Assembly (NCBI GenBank): GCA_002358875.1
Contig: DEPS01000019.1
Span: forward strand, 58,627 to 65,622
Direction: 5' to 3'
DNA from: Lachnospiraceae bacterium UBA3386
GTDB taxonomy: Bacteria; Bacillota; Clostridia; Lachnospirales; Lachnospiraceae
DNA length: 6,996 bases
Below the pieces are notes generated by a model. That model was not told where the DNA came from, ran no database searches, and was given only the letters and a program-made list of their open reading frames with translations. The translations under genes were made by a program, and so were the position numbers. Below are positions 1-5,884 of this stretch, in pieces. Position 1 is the stretch's first letter, and the number at the start of each line of letters is the position of its first letter.

Positions 1-128
1 TCAGGGCTTTTTGTTGTTCAGGGGTTTTTGTTGTTCAGGGCTTTTTGTTGTTCAGGGCTTTTTGTTGTTCAGGGGTTTTTTTGTTGTTCAGGGGTTTTTT
101 GTTGTTCAGGGGTTTTTTGTTGTTCAGG
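1..128. repeat. Tandem minisatellite, seven 17-19 bp G/T-rich units
   Basis: Seven head-to-tail units begin at 1, 18, 35, 52, 69, 88 and 106, followed by a five-base partial copy at 124-128. The unit reads TCAGGG(C/G), a T run, then GTTGT. Units 1-4 are 17 bp with a run of five T; unit 5 is 19 bp with seven T; units 6 and 7 are 18 bp with six T. Base 7 is C in units 1, 3 and 4 and G in the others. The length changes lie in the T run, as expected from strand slippage. Because 17-bp units shift the frame, the array is not a conserved coding repeat. It touches the window edge, so its true length is unknown. It ends about 60 bp before the thioesterase start codon. Confidence 0.93.
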
Positions 129-190
129 CAGCAGTTTAGATCTCGACAACATACTTCAGAATACATTAAGGCATAATAAGGAGGAAAAAA

Positions 191-562
191 ATGACATTGG
201 AAGCTGGAATGAAAAACTCGGTAACGATCACGGTGACGGATGCCATGTGCGCAGATGTTCTGGACAGTCAGCTCCCCCGGGTTGATCTGCCTCACGTTTT
301 CTCTACGCCAAATATGATAAATCTGATGGAGCTTACATGTGCGGACCTGATTGCACGCAGTATCGAGAACGGCTATGGTTCAGTGGGAATGGCGGTGGAT
401 GTTAAACATGTTGCGGCCACACAGGCGGGAAAACAGGTGACCTGCGAGGCGGAGCTCGTTGAGACAGATGGAAGGAAACTGCTTTTTAAAGTTACTGCTT
501 TTGATGAAAACGGAAAGATAGGCTTTGGTACGCACAAAAGAGCCATTATAAAAAAGAAATAA
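191..562 (+). CDS. FlK-type hotdog-fold acyl-CoA thioesterase family protein
   Basis: This 123-residue cytosolic protein has the length of a single hotdog domain and aligns, from memory, with the fluoroacetyl-CoA thioesterase FlK of Streptomyces cattleya. The FlK catalytic triad Thr42/Glu50/His76 corresponds to Thr39, Glu47 and His73 with identical spacing, inside the motifs STPNMINLMELTC and VKHVAAT. FlK Gly69 corresponds to Gly66, and the closing GFGTHKRAII strand also matches. The FlK lid phenylalanines (Phe33, Phe36) align with Arg30 and Leu33, so fluoroacetyl-CoA selectivity is not expected. The likely role is hydrolysis or binding of some other short acyl-CoA; the substrate is unknown. 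The start is supported by a perfect AAGGAGG at 178-184, six bases before the ATG. I found no convincing promoter between the upstream repeat and the gene, and no clear terminator after it. It appears monocistronic. Family assignment is strong; exact function is open. Confidence 0.88.
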   Translation: MTLEAGMKNSVTITVTDAMCADVLDSQLPRVDLPHVFSTPNMINLMELTCADLIARSIENGYGSVGMAVDVKHVAATQAGKQVTCEAELVETDGRKLLFKVTAFDENGKIGFGTHKRAIIKKK

Positions 563-640
563 TAATAACTGAAAATATCGTCACGTTTATATAAAAAGGC
601 GTAGACAGTAACGGATCGGTTTTTTTGCCGATAAGAAAGG

Positions 641-669
641 TTGACACTTTTTCTTCATAAATGTAACAT
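641..669 (+). promoter_or_regulatory. Sigma-A type promoter of the surface-protein gene
   Basis: A perfect -35 TTGACA lies at 641-646 and a -10 TAACAT (four of six matches) at 664-669, separated by exactly 17 bp. A TG pair directly precedes the -10. Transcription would start near 676, giving a leader of about 220 nt before the TTG start at 900. The 563-640 stretch before it holds only a poly-T run (620-626) flanked by ATCGG and CCGAT arms (615-619, 628-632), which has no terminator-like U tail. Confidence 0.62.
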
Positions 670-835
670 GATAGAAAAGCAGCAGAAGGAATGGAGCAGA
701 AATAATTTCATGCACCTGCCCGGAGACTGTAAAAGACAGTAGAGGAAGGCAAAAGAGAATCGTAAAGGTCATAAAGAACAGTCCGTCGTTATTTATGATC
801 AGAACCATCATAGATGATTTTTGTGGCTTTTGTTT

Positions 836-856
836 GAGAATTCACTGTGAATTCTC
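836..856. repeat. Perfect 21-bp palindrome, operator or leader hairpin
   Basis: The arms GAGAATTCAC (836-845) and GTGAATTCTC (847-856) are perfect inverted repeats around a single central T. As DNA this is a near-ideal dyad for a dimeric regulator; as RNA it forms an 8-9 bp stem with a tiny loop. The inner 15 bp (839-853) agree with the CodY consensus AATTTTCWGAAAATT at 11 of 15 positions, the four mismatches falling symmetrically. It lies about 160 bp downstream of the inferred transcription start. Confidence 0.85.
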
Positions 857-867
857 GCCGGGTGAAG

Positions 868-883
868 TGCCGCATATGCGGCA
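868..883. repeat. Perfect 16-bp palindrome abutting the ribosome binding site
   Basis: TGCCGCAT at 868-875 is followed immediately by its exact inverse complement ATGCGGCA at 876-883. In RNA it folds as a six-bp GC-rich stem with an AUAU loop. It ends only a few bases before the ribosome binding site at 888-895 and 11 bp after the 836-856 palindrome. The ATG at 876 lies inside this hairpin, which argues against using it as a start. Confidence 0.85.
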
Positions 884-887
884 GGAA

Positions 888-895
888 AAGGAGGT
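888..895 (+). promoter_or_regulatory. Ribosome binding site that selects the TTG start
   Basis: AAGGAGGT at 888-895 is a full anti-SD match, four bases before TTG at 900-902. No comparable site precedes the in-frame ATG codons at 795 or 876. Starting at TTG also places a textbook signal peptide at the very N-terminus. Confidence 0.85.
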
Positions 896-899
896 AATA

Positions 900-3791
900 T
901 TGAAAAAAAGAAGCAGGTTTTTGTCCCGGATCCTGGTACTGCTGATGATCCTGAGTATTTTCCCTGCGCAGGTATTTGCTTTTGAGGATGATTACCCGGA
1001 TGCCGGACTGGAACAGGAAATCGAAACCGACGGGACGGATGACGAAGAAGAAATTCTTTCGGAAGATCAGATTCAGGAAGATACCGGGGAAGAAGAACCT
1101 GTGTATGCGTCTTACGAAGAGGATTACTCCTCGGGGGCGGATGAACAGGATGAAAATTCCGGCCAGCTGTCATATTCGGAGGAAACCCTTGAAGACGGGC
1201 CTTCAGAAGATGACAATTTTTCGGAAAATGAGTCTATCGGTGCAGAGTCTTTAGAAGAAAAAGAAGATGTTCAGTCTTCCGAAGACCGGCAGGATCCGGC
1301 TTACGGACAGACTGTTGAATCTGAAGTACCTGAAGAAAGTACGTCTGATTCTTTAACGGGAGATGCAGTTCCTGAGAGCAGTTTTGCAGACGATAGTCTT
1401 CTTTATGAAGAAGGGTATAAGGAGGAGCTGAATCAGAATGAAGTGATGGCCGGTGAGAATGCAGGTACCGGACATTCCCATGACACGGTCACATTTGCTA
1501 CCTGGACAGACCTTGGTTCGCTTCCCGACACGCAGGGCAGCTATTTCCTGCAAAATGATGTAACTCTGGCCAGCACCTGGAATGTTCCGGCCGGACAGAC
1601 CAGAATCTGCCTCAATGGAAAGAGTATCACATTTACCGGCCAGAGTGGAAGCGTGATTTCCGTCAGCAGCGGTGCTGATCTGGAGCTGTATGACTGCACG
1701 GATACTCCCGGATCCATCAGGGGAAATAGCAACAATTCTGTCGGTGTGAACGTTTCCGGCGGAAATTTCACGATGAAGAACGGTGTGATTACCGATAATA
1801 AAGGCAGCAACGGCGGAGGCGTATATATTAAGAGCGGCGCCTTTATAATGAGCGGCGGCAGTATCACCGGAAACAGAGCGGACAAGGGCGGCGGAGTGTA
1901 CTATGAAGACGGGAAATTTGGCCTCTCAGGAAATGCCAGTATTTCCGGAAACTTCGCGGGAACTGCAAACGGCGGCGAAAAGGGAGATGTATATATCTGC
2001 AATTCGAAGCTCATTACAATTGAGGGGAGTCTTACCAATACGGATCAGATCGGAATCGAGATGCAGACTCCAAGGGTATTTACCAGCGGCTGGAACAAAA
2101 CAGGTAAAGATCCTAAACCTTATTTTGTAAGTAAAGACCCGAGCCTTTTACTGGATCTCAACGTAAAAAAGGAAGTCCTTCTCTTTAATTACAGGACTGT
2201 GATTTATTATGCAAATGGCGGTACCGGAACCGTGCCGACTGATCCCAAATCAGGTACTTATATTCCCGGAGACAGTGTAAAAGTTCAGGGAAATACCGGA
2301 AATCTTACAAAGGCGGGATTTACCTTTGACTGCTGGAATACGAGAGCGAACGGAACAGGTACAGACTATAAGCCGGGTCAGACTTTTGCTATATACCAGA
2401 ATATTCCTTTATATGTAAAATGGAAGCCAAACGCTTCATTCACAGGCTCGCCGACGCTTTCAACCGGACTGACCTACAGCGGCCAGCCTTTGAACCTGGT
2501 AGAATCTGATCCTGAAACTGTTACAGGCGGTACGATGAAATACAGTACCGACAAGAAAAACTGGTATACAAAGGATGATTTCAAGGCGGTCAAAGCGGGA
2601 ACTTATCCGGTATATTATTACGTAGAAGGTGATTCCACCCATGGAAACGGAGGAAGTGCCGATGATCCTTACGGCGGAGGAAATTACTCTGTCACCATTG
2701 CAAAGGCACAAATTACTCCCGTGGTCATTGTTTCGGATCATGTATATGGAAAAAAGGCTTCTTTGAAGGTTACAGGAAACACTGGAAAAGGTAAGGTGAG
2801 CTATACCTACAGTACAGATCTGGAAGGTGTCTACTCGAGTACAGTTCCCGTAAATGCCGGAACTTATTATGTAAAAGCAAGTGTCGCAGCCACGGCAAAT
2901 TACAAGAGCGCGACTTCAAATCCTGTGCAGTTTACCATTACCAGGGCAAATATTACGATCAAAGCGGACAATAAGAGCAGCGCCAAAGGAGACTCTCTTA
3001 AAGAACTTACCTACAGTGTATCCGGAGAATATGTTTCCGGTGATGATCTGGGTGTGACTTTAAGCACAACAGCTAAAAAGACTTCAGCGGTGGGAACATA
3101 CCCGATCACGCCCGCCTGGAAAGAAAACCCGAATTATAATGCTACTCTCAAAAACGGTACATACACCATTACCGACAAGATTACAGCCTATGAGAAGAAT
3201 AAGGCAAAGATCAGCCTTAATTCTGCTTTCAAGGTTAAAATGAACGGTGCCTATGTTGTGACCTCGTGGGGGAAGGTTTCAAATGCCTATCGCTATGACA
3301 TTTACGCCGCATACTGTGGTCACAATTTCAAAAAAATCAAGTCCTTATACGGAAACAGCAGGACAAGCTACAGTTTCAGGAAATTAGGAGGAAAGAGTGT
3401 CAATCGGAAGAGCAACGTCAAAGTATATGTCGCTGTCTACCGGAAGGTGAGAGAAAAAACCACAAAGATCACAAATTCCATCGAAGGACACATTGCTGGA
3501 AATAAAAGCAGCAAATATACGAATGTAAAGGAAATAAGTCTTTCGAAAACCTCCTATACACTTGGTACCGGAGAGACTGTTTCCATAGGGCCGTCAGTCG
3601 TTCTGGAAAATGCAGGCAAAAAGCAGCTTTCCAGCAGCCACTGTGCTCAGTTCCGATATGCTTCATCCAACACTGCTATTGCCACCGTGACCGGAAAAGG
3701 TGAAATCACTGCAGTCAAAGCCGGTACGTGTTATATTTATGTTTACGCCAAAAACGGAAACGCTAAAAGGATAAAGGTTACAGTGCAGTAA
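900..3791 (+). CDS. Secreted modular surface protein: beta-helix, InlB-type, MBG-like and Big2 modules
   Basis: Initiation at TTG 900 gives 963 residues. Residues 1-27 form a signal peptide: basic KKRSRFLSR, hydrophobic core ILVLLMILSIF, and a VFA cleavage site before Phe28. Residues 28-190 are an extremely acidic Asp/Glu/Ser linker with almost no Lys or Arg. About 195-425 is a beta-helix region with repeated GGGVY and MSGGSITGN type turns. Residues 434-509 are an InlB B-type (Listeria-Bacteroides) repeat, from VIYYANGGTG to YVKWK. About 511-603, 604-682 and 683-760 are three MBG-like beta modules, each ending in a YSVTI/FTITR/YTITD strand. About 761-868 is FnIII-like. About 875-963 is a Big2 Ig-like domain with ASSNTAIATVTGKGEITAVKAG. 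There is no LPxTG motif, SLH domain or C-terminal membrane segment, so the protein may be released or held non-covalently. The role is probably adhesion or matrix contact; no catalytic residues are apparent. The gene is monocistronic, with its own promoter and terminator. Confidence 0.88.
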   Translation: MKKRSRFLSRILVLLMILSIFPAQVFAFEDDYPDAGLEQEIETDGTDDEEEILSEDQIQEDTGEEEPVYASYEEDYSSGADEQDENSGQLSYSEETLEDGPSEDDNFSENESIGAESLEEKEDVQSSEDRQDPAYGQTVESEVPEESTSDSLTGDAVPESSFADDSLLYEEGYKEELNQNEVMAGENAGTGHSHDTVTFATWTDLGSLPDTQGSYFLQNDVTLASTWNVPAGQTRICLNGKSITFTGQSGSVISVSSGADLELYDCTDTPGSIRGNSNNSVGVNVSGGNFTMKNGVITDNKGSNGGGVYIKSGAFIMSGGSITGNRADKGGGVYYEDGKFGLSGNASISGNFAGTANGGEKGDVYICNSKLITIEGSLTNTDQIGIEMQTPRVFTSGWNKTGKDPKPYFVSKDPSLLLDLNVKKEVLLFNYRTVIYYANGGTGTVPTDPKSGTYIPGDSVKVQGNTGNLTKAGFTFDCWNTRANGTGTDYKPGQTFAIYQNIPLYVKWKPNASFTGSPTLSTGLTYSGQPLNLVESDPETVTGGTMKYSTDKKNWYTKDDFKAVKAGTYPVYYYVEGDSTHGNGGSADDPYGGGNYSVTIAKAQITPVVIVSDHVYGKKASLKVTGNTGKGKVSYTYSTDLEGVYSSTVPVNAGTYYVKASVAATANYKSATSNPVQFTITRANITIKADNKSSAKGDSLKELTYSVSGEYVSGDDLGVTLSTTAKKTSAVGTYPITPAWKENPNYNATLKNGTYTITDKITAYEKNKAKISLNSAFKVKMNGAYVVTSWGKVSNAYRYDIYAAYCGHNFKKIKSLYGNSRTSYSFRKLGGKSVNRKSNVKVYVAVYRKVREKTTKITNSIEGHIAGNKSSKYTNVKEISLSKTSYTLGTGETVSIGPSVVLENAGKKQLSSSHCAQFRYASSNTAIATVTGKGEITAVKAGTCYIYVYAKNGNAKRIKVTVQ

Positions 3792-3858
3792 ACGAACAGC
3801 AGTACAGGACAAGCTGCAATTAATAACAGGGCCAGGAAAGTATTGAACAAAAAAGAAC

Positions 3859-3900
3859 AGCCTCAGGATGATCAGTAGATCTTCCTGAGGCTTTCTTTTT
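3859..3900 (+). terminator. Strong bidirectional rho-independent terminator
   Basis: The arms AGCCTCAGGA (3859-3868) and TCCTGAGGCT (3883-3892) pair perfectly over 10 bp. Past a T-T mismatch, an inner GATC/GATC stem (3870-3873 with 3878-3881) closes an AGTA loop. TTTCTTTTT follows on the plus strand. On the minus strand the stem is followed by GTTCTTTTTTGTTC, so it can also stop the converging operon. The minus-strand gene's stop codon (3872-3874) lies inside the hairpin. Confidence 0.92.
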
Positions 3901-4114
3901 GAATTCCGTATTGTTGGCAGAAGGATTCAAGGTCTGTGCTATTTCTGATCAGCATTACCTCTGTGAAACTGCCCGTAGCTTTGTCGCAAAAGCCGGCGAC
4001 CTGCTCACCGGTGCATATGCTGCACCGAATGGCAGGTTCCTGGCGGGACGGGTCGTAGGAGAAACGACTGTTCCGGGGAGATTGGGAGGATTTCTTTTTT
4101 GAAAAGAAGAACAT
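3872..4114 (-). CDS. Small conserved CxxC protein of unknown function
   Basis: This is an 80-residue cytosolic protein with a basic N-terminus (MFFFSKKKSS) and no membrane segment. It has a CSIC motif (Cys31, Cys34), further cysteines at 43 and 66, and a central stretch reading CTGEQVAGF, then FTEVMLIR. I recall short proteins with this CTGEQVAGF...VMLIR pattern in Lachnospiraceae genomes, sometimes labelled aspartate dehydrogenase without good reason; that name should not be trusted here. The CxxC pair and extra cysteines could bind a metal or an Fe-S cluster, which is inference. The start ATG (4112-4114) has TAAAAGGA at 4123-4130, eight bases upstream. The gene lies 38 bp after the SufB-like gene in the same direction, so it may be the third gene of that operon. 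A weak hairpin in the gap could lower its expression. Its last codons and stop lie inside the shared terminator. Confidence 0.72.
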   Translation of the reverse strand: MFFFSKKKSSQSPRNSRFSYDPSRQEPAIRCSICTGEQVAGFCDKATGSFTEVMLIRNSTDLESFCQQYGIQKESLRKIY

Positions 4115-4130
4115 GGAAAAAATCCTTTTA

Positions 4131-4162
4131 AAAATATTAACCTGAAAATCTGTTATTTCAGG
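4131..4162 (-). terminator. Weak hairpin, possible partial terminator or processing site
   Basis: On the minus strand the arms CCTGAAA and TTTCAGG (4156-4162 and 4141-4147) form a 7-bp stem with an 8-nt loop, followed by TTAATATTTTT. The UAA stop of the SufB-like gene lies in the hairpin. The stem is short and AT-containing and the U tract is interrupted, so only partial termination or 3'-end protection is likely. It could set lower expression of the downstream CxxC gene. Confidence 0.4.
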
Positions 4163-5088
4163 AAGCCGTTTATGATCTGTTCTTCAGCTTCAGCTTCTGT
4201 GAGACCGAGAGTCATAAGCTTGATGATCTGCTCACCGGCGATTTTTCCAATGGCTGCCTCATGGACGAGGGCTGCTTCTGTACTGTTGGCCTCAAGGGAG
4301 GGAACAGCAAGGATCCGGCCTTTATCCATAATGATGGAGTCGCACTCGGTGTGGCCGCTGCAGGCAGCGTTGCCAAAGACACACAGATCAAGCTTCTGGA
4401 AGGAGCTGTCGCGGGCGACTGAGCGGGAGACGACGTCCGCGCTTGAGCCGTCGCCGTTTAAGTAGACCTTGTAAATACTGTAGGCATCCTGCGTTCCATG
4501 GGTCATGAGGCGCTCGTGAACGATCAGACGCGCGTTTGGCCCCAGTTCTGCTTTTGTATCACGCTTTGTGGAATCGACACCTTTGATCTGCACCATCTCC
4601 ATTTCCATGACGCTGTTTTCTTCCATGTAAACTTCAGTGCCGGGGTTCAGAAGACGTTTTCCAGTGCCGTCACCGGAGCCGTAATGCTTTTCGACATACT
4701 TGACTTTGGCGTTTTTTCCGATAAAGAAGCGGTGAATGCCGTCATGCTCTGAATCCTGCACACCGCAGTTATCAATGCCGCATCCCGCGACAATGACCAC
4801 GTCGCTGTCTTCTCCGACATAAAAGTCGTTGTAGACGACTTCCTTGAGGCCGCTCTGGCTTAGGACGACGGGTATATGGACACTCTCGTTCTTTGTGCCC
4901 GGTTTGATCCTGATATTTATACCGGATACATTCTCTTTTGAAGAAATGTCGATATTTGCGGTGTTATTGCGGACGGCCAGTTCTCCGTTCGCCCTGATGT
5001 TGACGGCGCCCTCGGGCACTTTATGCAGATCCGCGATTTCCATCAAAAGGCGTTTCTGGATCTCATCTATTTCCTTAACTTTAAGCAT
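4153..5088 (-). CDS. SufB/SufD-family Fe-S cluster scaffold protein (SmsB-type)
   Basis: This 311-residue protein is the cytosolic scaffold partner of the adjacent SufC-like ATPase, on which Fe-S clusters are presumed to be built. The C-terminus is diagnostic: TECDSIIM, then LVHEAAIGKIAGEQIIKLMT, then EEQIINGFLK. Cys249 aligns with the essential Cys405 of E. coli SufB, and His276-Glu277 align with its His433-Glu434; SufB Glu432 is replaced by Val. Cys103 and Cys108 (AGCGIDNC) and His115/His119 add a second group of possible ligands. At 311 residues it is much shorter than SufB (about 480-495), mainly at the N-terminus. ATG at 5086-5088 is preferred because CAAGGAG at 5098-5104 precedes it by nine bases. 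A GTG at 5116-5118 would add ten residues but has no site of its own. The gene starts 31 bp after the ATPase stop. No SufS, SufU or SufD lies nearby. Retention of the Cys suggests a true scaffold rather than a SufD. The SMS label rests on gene layout and size. Confidence 0.87.
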   Translation of the reverse strand: MLKVKEIDEIQKRLLMEIADLHKVPEGAVNIRANGELAVRNNTANIDISSKENVSGINIRIKPGTKNESVHIPVVLSQSGLKEVVYNDFYVGEDSDVVIVAGCGIDNCGVQDSEHDGIHRFFIGKNAKVKYVEKHYGSGDGTGKRLLNPGTEVYMEENSVMEMEMVQIKGVDSTKRDTKAELGPNARLIVHERLMTHGTQDAYSIYKVYLNGDGSSADVVSRSVARDSSFQKLDLCVFGNAACSGHTECDSIIMDKGRILAVPSLEANSTEAALVHEAAIGKIAGEQIIKLMTLGLTEAEAEEQIINGFLK

Positions 5089-5097
5089 ATAAGATTT

Positions 5098-5104
5098 CTC
5101 CTTG
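5098..5104 (-). promoter_or_regulatory. Ribosome binding site that decides the SufB-like start
   Basis: On the minus strand CAAGGAG occupies 5104-5098, nine bases before ATG 5088-5086. It lies downstream of the alternative GTG at 5118-5116, so it cannot serve that codon. This favours the shorter protein. Confidence 0.78.
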
Positions 5105-5119
5105 TTTATGTCTGTCACA

Positions 5120-5866
5120 TCATCTGCTCTTTAGTACCTTGCAGGCTTCAATTGCGGAAGATGTTCCTATCAGGGCCGGCAGGATCTCGTCTTTAGAACC
5201 GTGCCTGGCTATAGAGCCTTCACGCAGCACAACGATCTCGTCGGCAATTTCGAGGATCCGCTCCTGGTGGGAGATGATAATGATGGAGCTGTCATGGATC
5301 CGGGTGCGCATTTTTTCAAAGACCTGGATGAGGTTCTGGAAACTCCAGAGGTCGATCCCGGCCTCGGGCTCATCGAAGACAGAGAGACGGGTGCTGCGCG
5401 CCAGGACAGTGGCGATCTCGATTCGCTTGAGCTCTCCTCCGGACAGGCTGGCATTTACTTCGCGGTTTATGTAGTCCTTTGCGCACAGGCCGACTTCGGC
5501 CAGGTAGGTACAGGCATCCGCAGGGGTCATCCGGCGGCCTGCCGCGAGACGGATCAGGTCAAGGACCTGAATGCCCTTAAAACGGACGGGCTGCTGAAAG
5601 GCAAAGCTGATGCCTGCCTTTGCCCGGTCTGTCACGCCCAGCTCTGTAATATCCTTACCGTCAAAAAGAATACGGCCAGAAGTGGGCTTTTCGATGCCCG
5701 CTATGATCTTTGCGAGTGTGGATTTTCCGCCGCCGTTGGGACCGGTAATGACTACGAATTTATTGTCTTCAACTTTCAGGCTGATGTCGTTAAGGATCTC
5801 TTTCGGTCCGGAGCCGGACCTGTTTTCCTCAGCGACGCCAAATGAAATATTCTGAAGTTCCAGCAT
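5120..5866 (-). CDS. sufC: SufC-like ABC ATPase of Fe-S cluster assembly (SmsC-type)
   Basis: This 248-residue soluble ATPase has the full ABC set: Walker A GPNGGGKST (42-50), Q-loop FQQPVRFKG (90-98), signature LSGGELKR (141-148), Walker B LSVFDE (161-166) with catalytic Glu166, and switch His200 in IIIISHQE. It has no membrane segments and no permease neighbour. It is followed by a SufB-family scaffold, so it fits SufC, whose ATP hydrolysis reshapes the scaffold during cluster assembly. After Walker B it reads EPEAGIDLWSF, where classical SufC has a D-S-G-L-D-I-D type sequence. This sets it apart from aerobic SufBCD operons. It opens the operon: AGGAG at 5878-5882 lies 11 bp before the ATG, and a strong promoter lies at 5950-5979. 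Its stop codon lies 31 bp before the preferred scaffold start. A typical importer ATPase is the alternative, but the partner gene makes that unlikely. Confidence 0.9.
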   Translation of the reverse strand: MLELQNISFGVAEENRSGSGPKEILNDISLKVEDNKFVVITGPNGGGKSTLAKIIAGIEKPTSGRILFDGKDITELGVTDRAKAGISFAFQQPVRFKGIQVLDLIRLAAGRRMTPADACTYLAEVGLCAKDYINREVNASLSGGELKRIEIATVLARSTRLSVFDEPEAGIDLWSFQNLIQVFEKMRTRIHDSSIIIISHQERILEIADEIVVLREGSIARHGSKDEILPALIGTSSAIEACKVLKSR

Positions 5867-5884
5867 AATAATAAGATCTCCTGT

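Larger units (their letters stand above)
676..899 (+). promoter_or_regulatory. Long structured 5' leader of the surface-protein gene
   Basis: This is the inferred untranslated leader between the promoter at 641-669 and the TTG at 900. It holds a small stem-loop ACTGT/ACAGT at 726-740 with a five-base loop, three mutually exclusive pairing arms (ATGAT 795-799, ATCAT 807-811, ATGAT 814-818), and the two perfect palindromes at 836-856 and 868-883. I could not match it to the conserved cores of c-di-GMP, cobalamin, TPP, SAM or lysine riboswitches by eye. No protein gene is supported here on either strand. Confidence 0.4.

Noticed and set aside
1..128. CRISPR array
   Set aside because: The units abut without spacers and are too short and low in complexity.
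28..285. Plus-strand open frame through the repeats, rich in FCCSG
   Set aside because: It is created by the 18-bp repeat units, has no ribosome binding site and overlaps the thioesterase gene in another frame.
35..295. Minus-strand open frame ending in NNKKPL repeats
   Set aside because: It is antisense to the thioesterase start and to the minisatellite; the 17-bp units break the repeat pattern, and no start signal is seen.
615..632. ATCGG/CCGAT hairpin around a poly-T run as terminator of the thioesterase gene
   Set aside because: The T run lies in the loop, the stem is only five bp, and no U tract follows.
587..811. Minus-strand hydrophobic open frame of 74 residues
   Set aside because: It has no ribosome binding site, lies antisense to the surface-protein leader and promoter, and resembles AT-rich random translation.
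795..899. N-terminal extension of the surface protein from ATG 795
   Set aside because: There is no ribosome binding site at 795 or 876, and the extension would bury the signal peptide.
1541..1885. Minus-strand frame within the surface-protein gene
   Set aside because: It is antisense to the beta-helix repeats and has no independent support.
5201..5845. Long plus-strand frame of 214 residues opposite the SufC-like gene
   Set aside because: The opposite strand has all ABC motifs in order; this frame is a GC-rich shadow without a recognisable domain.
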